From: Nemertoderma westbladi
Taxonomy: Eukaryota > Xenacoelomorpha > Nemertodermatida > Nemertodermatidae
DNA: 64,000 nucleotides
NCBI GenBank assembly: GCA_032718475.1
Contig: JAUCBJ010000806.1
Span: forward strand, 26,589 to 90,588
Direction: 5' to 3'
Under the pieces are notes generated by a model, which was not told the DNA's origin, did not search any database, and was given only the letters and a program-made list of their open reading frames with translations. The position numbers and the translations under genes are program-made. Within the stretch, counting starts at the first letter, position 1. Each line of letters begins with the position of its first letter. Shown here piece by piece: positions 53,758 through 62,964 of the stretch.

Positions 53758-54112
53758 TAACTTACCTATATCATGCTTTAAATACTGGTCACAAGAATGA
53801 GATCAAACTCACCCCCTCACCAATAATCTCAGCCCTCGATGTTCAAACATTAATTAATTAGTTAAGCTAACAATAAACAAAAATCTAATTCCATTAGAAC
53901 ACAAAAATATATCATAAATTTTGAGTACATATTAGTTCATATTACTACCTCCACTTACCATACTAACCCAGATTCATTATCATCACTCTCAAAAATATTC
54001 ATCTAACCCTCATTCCTCATAAGATACAATTGGTGTTGGGACTGGAGCAACATGATACAATTTTTGTAATATGATGGAAATAAATAAATTTGATTGATTG
54101 AATTTGATTCGC
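53758..54112 (+). other. 3' UTR and tail of the CR1/L2-type LINE
   Basis: AT-rich 3' region ending with AATAAATAAATT and a TTGA/TTGATT repeat tail (about 54087-54109), after which gypsy gag sequence resumes. Confidence 0.75.
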
Positions 54113-55557
54113 ACATGCCCTGCTATTGGTGATATATGTACCGATTGCAGTAAATCTGGTCACTAGATATAATCGATGCTGCCCATCCCACACCAATGAT
54201 GCTAGGAACAATACACACGGTTGACAATTTGGCCATGGGCATTACATTGGCTGTGGTGGATACATGGGCCATGGCACATATACTGGCAGCAATAGGGCAA
54301 TTGTACAATAGGGGCTAAAGACCTACAACACCATATGACCCCTTAACTAACACCAATATAAATAACGAAGGTCAATATCTATTCGAGGACCAGTATCCAT
54401 CTAACAGTGACAATGCACCAAATCTATCTAGTTTTCGGGGGGACCCAACTCTACTTATGTGATTGGCCCTAGTACCCAGTCATGATTCTACTGAAGCTCT
54501 GGCCCATATTGCTGCTGCGGATGGAACAGCACGACAGCTGGTAGAACTGCAGCCACTAGAACTCACTCAAGTGCTTGTGGCAAGTGCCGATCACCCATTA
54601 CGGTTCAAGACAAATGTCTCAATTTTAGCTAATGGTGGAGCAAATCTTATGGCAGTGAGTCCTGATGTACCCAAGACCATGGGTTTTAAATGGCACCAAA
54701 TGAGCAACACAACCAACCCACCCGACCCCCAGCCCCAAAATGTGCTGATGGGTCAAATAAAGGACTCAATCTCCTTGGTACATTCAGGGCACAAGAATCA
54801 TTTAAGGGCCTCAGTACCGATGTAGATGCATATGTTGTGCATGGCCTGGCTAAGCCACTACTGTCTCGGACTGCATGCTTTGCCCTCACTATTCTAGTCA
54901 GTGAACATATTAACGGGGGACTCTCATGATATAGTGATAATGCCGACAAATTCCATACACAAATTGGAAAATTCAATCAAGCTAACTGCCATATGATGAC
55001 ACCACCATTCACCAATCCGCACCAATGCAATAGTAGTACATAATGGTGCTCTACCGGTCGACCTCATAGAAGAATTTCCCAATGTATTGTCTGGAATTTG
55101 CTGCATAATGAAATGTACACCAGTGGTGATTAGAATTCATACAGATGCAGTACTTGTTGCAGTGCCCCACACACATCAGATCCCTATTAACCTGGTTGAA
55201 CCATTTAAGCACGAAATACAAGCACAAATTGATATGGGCATCATCGAGAAGGCTACAGATGATGTCAATCCTTCAGAATGGAGTAGTCCTATGGTTGTAA
55301 CAAAGAAGAAGGACCCTTCTGCATGCTGGGACACTATAGATATGCACACTATAAATGATGCTACAATCCGTCCCACCTCCCCATCCATCATCCCCCTTCA
55401 CCTCACCAGATTGTTACCATCCTGCATACGTCTGCAACATTCTTTACTGTAGTAGATGGGTTGAAAGGATTCCATTAGCTGGAGATCACAGAGGAAAGCA
55501 GGGGACTTACCACATTCTTGGCTCCATATGGCCGAATGTGGTATATCAGGATGCCTA
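54113..55557 (+). pseudogene. Gypsy gag zinc knuckle, protease and RT start (second gypsy element, middle part)
   Basis: 54113-54170 encodes the knuckle C-T-D-C-S-K-S-G-H, followed by stops. In 54463-54825 the protease loop reads I-L-A-N-G-G-A-N-L-M-A-V where D-T/S-G-A is expected, so the catalytic Asp is lost. 54690-54929 has L-N-L-L-G-T-F-R-A and Y-V-V-H-G-L-A-K-P-L-L-S-R. 55087-55452 has the RT start: V-E-P-F-K-H-E-I-Q-A-Q-I-D-M-G-I-I-E and E-W-S-S-P-M-V-V-T-K-K. The frame ends where a DNA transposon enters at 55558. Multiple frameshifts. Confidence 0.8.
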
Positions 55558-55589
55558 CACTGAAAAAGATAAACCTTGGTTTTAACTAA

Positions 55590-57340
55590 AACAACCGCCG
55601 GTTTTCTAAAATAACCCCGGGTATTTTTACACCAAAACTACCGGGGGTTATTTTAAGAAACCGGCGGTTAAAGTAACAGATAGAACCGTTGTTTCATTAA
55701 TTATGATCCTATCTACAAGGACGGTTTTCCAAGCAAATAACGGTGGTTAATCTCTCAAAAACAAGGTTTTAAAGTATCTGAAACCATGGTTTGAGTTAAT
55801 TAAATTAAGGTTTTATATTTGGGTACCATACCAGAATGGGGTTACAAATCAAAATACCAAGGTTATATTTCGTGGCTAATCTCTCAAACCGAGGTTTAAA
55901 AAACCTATGAAAGCATGCTTTGTCCCTTAAACCAAGGTTTTAAAACCTAGAACACCATGGTTTGATTAATTAAATTACGGATTTATAATTAGGCACCATA
56001 ACAAAATGAGGTTACAAATTATAATACCAAGGTTTTAATTCGTGGAATCTCTCAAACTGAGGGTTAAAAACCTATGGTAAAAATATTTGCTACAAATATT
56101 TGGGAGTTATCTTGCAGCCAACACTTTGTTTCTCTAAACATATAGATACGAAGAAGAGGATATCTTATGCCGCAATTGGCTGCTTGAGGAACCTGCAGCT
56201 AATATCAATAGCCACAGGGGTAAAAATATTTAGAATGAAAATAGAACCGATGGTCACCTACACATTTTCTGAGATTGGCATATATTTTACACTATCCAAC
56301 CTCAAAGACATAGATAGAATAAAAGCAACTTTTATGAAACGTCTTCTAGGATTGCCAAAAAATGCGTCCAATACAATGGCTTTGAAACTTATAGGCACTC
56401 CAACCTTTATAGAAGATCTAATAACGAAAAGACCCTTAATGTTCAAGGCAAATATTATTGAACAATACAAAGCTTGCCGTGTTGAAAAGGAAACAATATT
56501 TGAATCCATGAATTATAAACGTGGACCTGCCTTCGCATCAGAAACTTGAGACAGCCTGGACAAACCAACCGACATGCTGTGACAAGAGCTACATTCCATG
56601 GATTCCATTATAAAATCTGTTCCAATAAACATCCTTTCCATAAAATTAGCACTGATTGCCGCTGTATCTACTGCGATGAAGAAGATATACAACTACATCA
56701 TGCATTAACATGCAAGGACTGTCCCTCTCTCAACACACTAGCAAACAACTATGCATTGTAAACAATGATACATTATTGCAACTTCGTTTCTGTGCACGTT
56801 CTTTTACAATTTATTTATTAACTAATAAAATATTCCTTTTACCCCGGTTTGGGGTGTATCTTGTTTTAAAAAAAAAATAAAAAAAAAAAAACCTATGGTA
56901 GCACGGTTTGTCCATCAAACCAAGGTTTTAAAACCTATGAAACCATGGTTTGTGTTAATTAAATTACGGTTTTATATTTAGGTACCATAATAAAATGGTG
57001 TTCCAAATTTTAATATCAAGGTTTAAATTCGTAGAATCTCTCAAACCGAGGGTTAAAAACCTAAGAAAGCACGGTTTGTCCCTCAAACTAAGGTTTTAAA
57101 ACATTTGAAACCATGGTTTGTGTTAATTAAATTCCGGTTTTATATTTAGGTACCATAATAAAATGGTGTTCCAAATTTTAATATCAAGGTTTAAATTCGT
57201 AGAATCTCTCAAACCGAGGGTTAAAAACCTAAGAAAGCATGGTTTGTCCCTCAAACTAAGGTTTTATTTAAAACCTTTGAAACCATGGTTTGTGTTAATT
57301 AAATTCCAGTTTTAAATTTTGGCACCACAAATCGGGGTTA
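55590..57340. repeat. Left subterminal array, ~168-bp units
   Basis: Units share AATCTCTCAAACCGAGG, AAGGTTTTAAAACCTATG, AAACCATGGTTTGTG, TTAATTAAATTACGG and TTTAGGTACCATAATAAAATGG. The AATCTCTCAAA landmark occurs near 55748, 55877, 56045, 57034 and 57202. Spacing is 168 bp except across the nested insertion, where it is 989 bp (168 + 821). Motifs are inverted-repeat rich. Confidence 0.88.
56080..56886 (+). mobile_element. 5'-truncated, poly(A)-tailed LINE with 14-bp target duplication
   Basis: AAAAACCTATGGTA flanks both sides (56066-56079 and 56887-56900). The 3' end has AATAAAATATTCC then an A-rich tail. The 807-bp length plus the 14-bp duplication accounts exactly for the 821-bp excess in the repeat spacing. 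Coding frames 56100-56549 and 56546-56761 give the RT thumb (L-G-V-I-L-Q-P-T-L-C-F, M-K-R-L-L-G-L-P) and a terminal zinc-like C-R-C-I-Y-C ... H-H-A-L-T-C. A one-base shift near 56546 separates them. Confidence 0.88.
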
Positions 57341-58359
57341 TAGAAAAAGTCACCACTCACCACACCATGGATATTTTTAGAACACCGGTGGCAACATTTT
57401 GACACTTTTTGATTGGTGAAACTGCCAGCCAATTAAAAATACAACCGTTAAATAATGCAATTCAGTCTTAACCCACGCACCGCGGCATAACCCCACCCAT
57501 AGTGCAGGAATATAAGCAAAGATTCCGTCCGGGGAACGGATAACTTTACTATATAAAATAATAATAAATGTGATATATAATTGATATTCATGTTTGCCAT
57601 TTTTCTTAATTCACCAACTTAGTAGGGTAAATCTGGTGTATATAGCGACAGTGAATACTTGATGATAAGTATTTTACCAGTAACTAATATACCCAACCAA
57701 CCAACCATTAACCTAAACAAATATGGTGCATCAGCATCATTTGCCCTATAATTTTGAAAACATTCACATAATCATACGTACTTCTGCTATTGGGTTCATT
57801 TTAATGAAACATTAGGCCTACTGAAAATTCTTCATGTTTACTGGGTCCACCAACGTCGTTTGTAATGTGCCAAATAGCAATAGTTGGCATGAATATAAAA
57901 TCCATCATAAGTATAAAAATAAATTATTAAAAGAATATAAAACTATATTATAAAAAGAATATAAAAATAAATTATAAAAAGAATATAAAAATTTGAATGA
58001 CCCACTTTTGGTACCGGTATATACCTGATACCCATAGGTTAATTAAATTAACTCATTAGAACTGCGATGATCGATTAAGATCAAGATTAGAGTGATTATT
58101 TCTCGAGATATTGCACATTAAAAAGAATACATCCCTAATTAAAATTACCTCACAATAAAGGTCGTAAAGGTCGTACTGCTGTATGTTTTCCATATGAAAA
58201 GTGGCGCCTGTAGTGTGAAAGATCCTGTAACTGCACTGCAACAAAAATTACACATGGAGCCTTGCTTAAGGAACCGATAGTGTGAGGGCAAATGATGCAT
58301 TCTATTAACCAGCAACCAACACAATATTATCCTACTCAATTCAATTAAACCAACATCCA
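57341..58359. other. Interior of the DNA transposon between left array and PWWP gene
   Basis: AT-rich. It includes three short tandem copies of AAAAGAATATAAAAATAAATTAT near 57930-57990. No coding evidence; it may include the 3' UTR of the PWWP gene. Confidence 0.5.
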
Positions 58360-59064
58360 TCATGTAACGATTTTTCCAAGATCCTCATCCAACTCAGCAA
58401 CACCTTTAGTAAATAGTTTATTCGAAGATGAATTGACGAGTGAAGTGTAATCATCGGCCCCCCTGTCATATTTTAAAACCATGGCTCCGCTAACCCATCC
58501 ATAATTGTTGGATCCGTAAAAGAACACCCAGTAGGGTCTAGAACTTTTCGGCGTTCCATATGGCTCACATATTCGACTAGGCCAAAATTTGTCCCGTTTC
58601 TTAAGTTTGGCCCACACAAAATCTCCAACTTGGTAACTATCACGAACATCCGGATCCTCACAATCAGAAACAACATCAGAGACAACATCAGCGTCTGAGG
58701 TGATGGAGATTACACCTTCCACATCAGATTCCGAACTTGATGATGGCACAGATATTTTATGAATTTCCTTCTCTTTTTTTGTCCCCTTAGTTGGTGGTTT
58801 TGAAAGAATCAGTTTCCTTGGTTTCTTGGCTTTAGGAGCTTCGGCAGCAAACTCTATCATTGATTCGTCCTTATCGGAATCCTTTGACGCTGAACCTGAA
58901 GTTCCTTTGTTGCGATTTCCCTTTTCAGCTTGAACGCGGTTGTGGCGTCGTTCACTAATGGATCGGCGAAATATTATATCCTTCCTTCGCATTCTATGAT
59001 GGCGAAATTCAAACTCAGGATAGATTGTACAGACTGATAGTGATATTACATCCGAATTTTTCAT
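58360..59064 (-). CDS. PWWP-domain protein carried in a DNA transposon
   Basis: One uninterrupted minus-strand frame of 234 codons from an ATG at 59064 to TGA at 58360-58362. Residues 1-140 are basic then acidic and low in structure, with K/R-rich stretches (A-K-K-P-R-K-L-I-L-S-K) and Ser/Asp runs. Residues about 142-230 form a PWWP domain: Y-Q-V-G-D-F-V-W-A-K-L-K, then F-W-P-S-R-I in place of the P-W-W-P core, then W-V-F-F-Y-G-S-N-N-Y-G-W-V and a helical tail (K-L-F-T-K-G-V-A-E-L-D-E-D-L). The aromatic residues for methyl-lysine recognition are present. PWWP proteins read H3K36 methylation and bind DNA in the nucleus. Lack of stops in an old-looking region suggests selection or recent capture. 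It could be one exon of a larger gene. Confidence 0.75.
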   Translation of the reverse strand: MKNSDVISLSVCTIYPEFEFRHHRMRRKDIIFRRSISERRHNRVQAEKGNRNKGTSGSASKDSDKDESMIEFAAEAPKAKKPRKLILSKPPTKGTKKEKEIHKISVPSSSSESDVEGVISITSDADVVSDVVSDCEDPDVRDSYQVGDFVWAKLKKRDKFWPSRICEPYGTPKSSRPYWVFFYGSNNYGWVSGAMVLKYDRGADDYTSLVNSSSNKLFTKGVAELDEDLGKIVT

Positions 59065-59944
59065 TCCATCGCAGCAATTTCAATGCGCCCAACAATACAA
59101 ACAAATAACTACAGCACTAGCGATTACGGCATTAGCGTAATACGCCAATACGCGCAAGCTTCCCCTAGGGTTACTACCCGAATTAACTGAAGGAGGCACA
59201 GAGCCCTTTACGTATCCCCTTCCCTTCCTAAGGTCAGCCAGCGGTAATACCATGCCATGCAGCAATATGCTTGCGGTCCCATGTCCAGCCCCGCATTTCA
59301 GATCCTGTTCATCTCTCTGTCGCCGCCCGGTAGCGCTCCCGGCGCCCCTTCTTAGCCTATCATGCTGGCTTGATTGGCACTGCCGTGCAAGCTTCACAAT
59401 CAGCAGTCTGACAAGCAGGGTGCAATTACGCATCAATCAGGATTCAGTCATTGAAAACTCATTGATACTAGCACCAATCAGTACCGGTATTATTTTATAT
59501 ATATCCAGAGTCTGATGTATGCAAAACATTTACTAAATTTACAAACACGTTCAGCAAACACGGAATATAAAACTAGGTACCGGTACAATTAATACAGAAT
59601 TCAAGATGGCGGATTTCAAGATGGCGGACAAAGATGATGACAATCTAAAAATATAACAAGATAAGAACCAATCACCGCCTAGGAAAGCCCGATTGCACCA
59701 TTTAACACAAACAAGCAAATTTATACAGAAATCCAATCAAAATACAGTAGGACGCAAATATACAGTATTATTAAGTGAACTTAGGTATAATTTAAGCCCT
59801 TTAACTAAAATATTTACAATTTTTTGAATGTAACTAACAATTACATACAATTTAACTTAATTCTCCCCCTTTTCTACTGTATAATGGGCCGATTCCAAAC
59901 AAACACCGTATTTTGTAACACTTATCACCATTTATAAAATGACA
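59065..59944. other. Interior of the DNA transposon upstream of the PWWP gene
   Basis: Moderate-GC segment 59150-59420 (possible promoter or 5' exon of the PWWP gene), then AT-rich sequence. No RNA gene or further domain was recognised. Confidence 0.45.
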
Positions 59945-60500
59945 ACCGGGGTCATTCCATAAAATCGTAGTTTAAATGGGTTTCGAATATTTTTTACTAA
60001 AACCGCTAATTTTATAAAAACCGCGATTTGTTGTGAAATATTTTGAAAACCGGGGTCATTCCATTCAGCCGTAGTTTAAATGGGTTTCGAATATTCTTTA
60101 CTAAAACCGCGTATTTTATAAAAACCGCGATTTGTTGTGAAATATTTTGAAAACCGAAACCGTAGTTTAAATGAGTTTCGAATATTTTTTACTAAAACCG
60201 CGAATTTTATAAAACCCGCGCTTTGTTGTGAAATATTTTGAAAACCGGGGTCATTCCATAAAACCGTAGTTTAAATGGGTTTCGAATATTTTTTACTAAA
60301 ACCGCGTATTTTATAAAAACCGCGATTTGTTGTGAAATATTTTGAAAACCGGGGTCATTCCATAAAATCGTAGTTTAAATGGGTTTCGAATATTTTTTAC
60401 TAAAACCGCGTATTTTGTAAAAACCGCGATTTGTTGTGAAATATTTTGAAAACCGGGGTCATTCCTTAAAACCGTAGTTTAAATGGGTTTCGAATATTTA
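59945..60500. repeat. Right subterminal array, 104-bp units
   Basis: Six copies (one shortened) of a 104-bp unit with ACCGGGGTCATTCCATAAAA, CGTAGTTTAAATGGGTTTCG, ACTAAAACCGCG and AAAACCGCGATTTGTTGTG. ACCGGGG starts at 59945, 60049, 60244, 60348 and 60452; the copy at about 60151 lacks the GGGGTCATTCC segment. The sequence differs from the left array but has a similar AAACCG/CGGTTT style. Confidence 0.92.
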
Positions 60501-60697
60501 TTTTTCGAAACTATTGTATAATTTTTTGCAAATGAAACCGTGGTTTAAAATTAAACTAAATCAAAACCGAGGTTATAGTGCCACTTGATAATGCATGAAA
60601 AAAAATCAATATGAAACCCTGGTTTATGTTTGTCTTACCGTAGTTTTTTACTTTAAACAACGGTATTTGTAAAGACCGCGGTTGTGTTTTTTCAGTG

Positions 60698-62248
60698 TAT
60701 AGGATGGTGTGGTGCATCTGATGTATACAACTCTCGCATGGACACAGCATTAAAAGATGTTCCAAAATCTCGTCAAATTGTTGAGGACATTCTGATATTT
60801 ACAGAAACGGAGGCAGAACACAAAGAGGCAGTGTGGCAGCTCCTCTATGCATGTGATGCCAATGACATTTCATTGAACACACACGATACAATATTGCCAG
60901 AAGACAGTCATTTTGGGGGTTCCAAAATTTCCAAGGGTAAGTAAGAGATAGACCCTAAACTCTGGAGATAATCTGATAGATCTGAGAGAGTTTCCTAAAC
61001 CTCACAACCGCACCACACTCTGATCATTCCTTGGGCTTGCCCAACAGTTGGGAAATTTTACTAAGGAGATAACATGCCTAGTTGAAGAACTTCGCCCCCT
61101 TAACAAGAAAGAATAACATGGCTTGGGTATGGAATAGGGCTCATGAAATTGCATTTGTATCCACAATAAAGGCACTGACAAGTCCCTTATGCCTTGTTTA
61201 CTATGACCCCAACCATGAGACTGAAATGTATTGTAATGCATCTAGATTACATGGCCTTGGATTCGTTTTGCATCAACGAGATAAGAATGCAGTATGGAAA
61301 ACTGTTCAGTGTGCCATTCGTACATTGGCCCCACTATGAGGCCAAGTGGAGTGGCATGGGAGAAGGCCCTCTCAGTCACCTGGGCTGCATCTATATGCTG
61401 ATTCTTTTTGGATGGTATGAAGCATTTTACTGTGGTCACTAACTCAAATCCTCTGGTACCCATTCTCAACCAGTGTTGTCATGATCAATTCTCCAATGAC
61501 CAACTTCTAAAAATGAAGATGGCCCAATCGCGCTACACCTTCACTGCACGATGGCAAGCGGGGGCCAAACACATAATGGCAAATGCCTTATCCAGTGCAG
61601 AAATCAATGCACCCACTGATAAAGACTACATGCTCACGCCTGAAGAAGAAGCTGACTGAGAATTTGTGGTAGCAACTATGTTCTCTTTGCTTTGTGGTGC
61701 ATGTGATGCAGTGGACAAATGCTTCAGGCTTCATTACTTTAGGCACCGTGATCAAATCTCTGCATTTGATGGACTCATTATGTTTGGATCCCGGATTATC
61801 ATTCCATCTGGTATGCGTAAATCAGTCCTCACACAACTCCATGCTGCATATCAAGGAATAGACAAAACCTTGGCCCAAGGACGACAATCCGTGTGGTGGC
61901 CTGAAGTTATTAATGATGTCAAGTAGACAGAGTCCAGCTGTACCACATGTGCCACATCTCTACCTTCTCACAGAGCTGAACCTCAACAGCACAACCAACC
62001 GGCTGCTGCCCGACCTTTACAGAAGATAGATTTTGACACTTTCATTGTAGATGGTTGCCACTGCCTCATTATCGTTGATGAGTTCTCAGATGGCCTGCAG
62101 TCACCACATGTGGAGAAGATACTTCAATCAAAATTGTAAATGCATTACGATCATTCTATCTTACCCATGCTGTCCCAACTGTGTACCATCCAGACAACAG
62201 CACCAACCTGGTATCCCGTTAAGTTAAAACTTTCCTCAAGTGGTGGGG
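60698..62248 (+). pseudogene. Gypsy RT end, RNase H and integrase (second gypsy element, distal part)
   Basis: RT resumes with G-A-S-D-V-Y-N-S-R-M-D-T-A-L-K-D-V-P and I-V-E-D-I-L-I-F-T-E-T (catalytic YVDD as V-E-D, so mutated). Next is a connection and RNase H segment (H-E-I-A-F, L-V-Y-Y-D-P, G-L-G-F-V-L-H-Q). The frame 61666-61926 holds the integrase zinc region and Y-Q-G-I-D-K-T-L-A-Q-G-R-Q-S-V-W-W-P. Integrase core sequence then degenerates, with a deletion near 62115, and is cut by an RTE-1 fragment at 62249. Confidence 0.82.
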
Positions 62249-62700
62249 CGTCCTGAGGTTTTTAAAAAAATACCTGAGTGTTTGAAGCTCATTTATCCCC
62301 TCATAGTAGACATGTACAGAATGACAAGAGTCCCACAGGAATTGAAAACAAATAAGTTCCCAGTTCCCAAGAAAGGCAGCCTAACACTCTATCGTTCTTT
62401 TCGGGGAATCTCAATGATCTCGATTGCTGCAAAGCTACAATAGAATTATATTAAAAAGCATCAGGGATCCCATTGAGAGACTGCTCCGTGGAAATCAGAA
62501 TGGGTTCCGTAAAGGTCGTGGGACCATGGAGCCCATTTTGGCACTTAGAAGGATAATTGAAGAGTTATCAAAAAAGAAAGACAGGTATCTGGCTGTTATC
62601 TTTGTTGACTTCTTCAAGGCCTTTGATTCAGTCTCTCGCTCACGTATGTGCAGAATACTCGCATTATATGGGATTCCTGATGAAATTATTGCAGCATTAT
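62249..62700 (+). mobile_element. RTE-1 internal RT fragment, plus strand
   Basis: Matches about 50610-51060 of the full copy (from CCTGAGGTNTTTAAAATACC to GAAATTATTGCAGCA), truncated on both sides. It has small deletions (L-V-P-V-P-K to F-P-V-P-K) and a frame break near 62440. The F-V-D-F-F-K-A-F-D-S block is intact. It is more diverged than the copies at 22-28 kb. Confidence 0.88.
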
Positions 62701-62838
62701 TACAGCCGATTCAGATTTATAATTCTAACTCGACAATAATTCCACAGCACTGCATTGTCTTCCACAGTACCACGTTTAAAGGGTTGCAGAAGTCCAATAC
62801 AATAAATTGTTAATAAATTTATTGCAATTTAATATTAC

Positions 62839-62964
62839 CTTCACATGTGGAGTTTCCATTTCCTGAATATCCAGATATGCAACTGCAACTAAATCCACCT
62901 ACATTATTGGTACAGTTAGCATTAGTGTGGCAGTTGTCCGTTTGTAGTGCACATTCATCCTCAT
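62839..62964 (-). CDS. Calcium-binding EGF-like domain exon
   Basis: A 126-nt phase 1-1 exon between a TTCATAG acceptor and a GTAATA donor. It encodes D-E-D-E-C-A-L, C-H-T-N-A-N-C-T-N-N-V-G-G-F-S-C-S-C and ends N-S-T-C-E, a standard 42-residue EGF-CA module with six Cys and the Ca2+-binding D-x-D-E / N / F pattern. Spliced to 43047 it gives C-E-D-E-D-E-C in frame. Probably an upstream module of the same secreted or membrane protein as the tectonin exon. Other exons would lie outside the window. Confidence 0.92.

Larger units (their letters stand above)
45190..54109 (+). mobile_element. CR1/L2-type LINE inserted in gypsy gag; itself split by RTE-1
   Basis: Two-ORF LINE: an L1-ORF1p-like protein (45387-46327), then PHD-like zinc finger, APE endonuclease and RT (46727-53757 minus the RTE-1 at 48360-52120). 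It ends with TTGATTGATTGAATTTGATT. Without RTE-1 it is about 5.2 kb, a normal full length. The exact 5' border is uncertain (45160-45385). Confidence 0.85.
55558..60697. mobile_element. 5.1-kb DNA transposon with palindromic subterminal arrays, carrying a PWWP gene
   Basis: Terminal inverted repeats CACTGAAAAA (left 55558, right end 60697) continue imperfectly as A-rich sequence and AACC..GGT. TA flanks both ends (55556-55557 and 60698-60699). Removing it rejoins the gypsy RT across Y-Q-D-A-Y. Both subterminal regions are long arrays rich in palindromes such as AAACCATGGTTT and ACCGCGGT: left ~168-bp units (about 55590-57340), right ~104-bp units (59945-60500). Contents are a nested retro-insertion (56080-56886) and a minus-strand PWWP gene. 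No transposase was recognised. The superfamily is undetermined; TA duplication favours Tc1/mariner relatives. Confidence 0.78.

Noticed and set aside
59150-59420. Possible RNA gene or SINE in the GC-richer segment upstream of the PWWP frame
   Set aside because: No tRNA-like boxes, 5S or snRNA similarity could be identified by eye.
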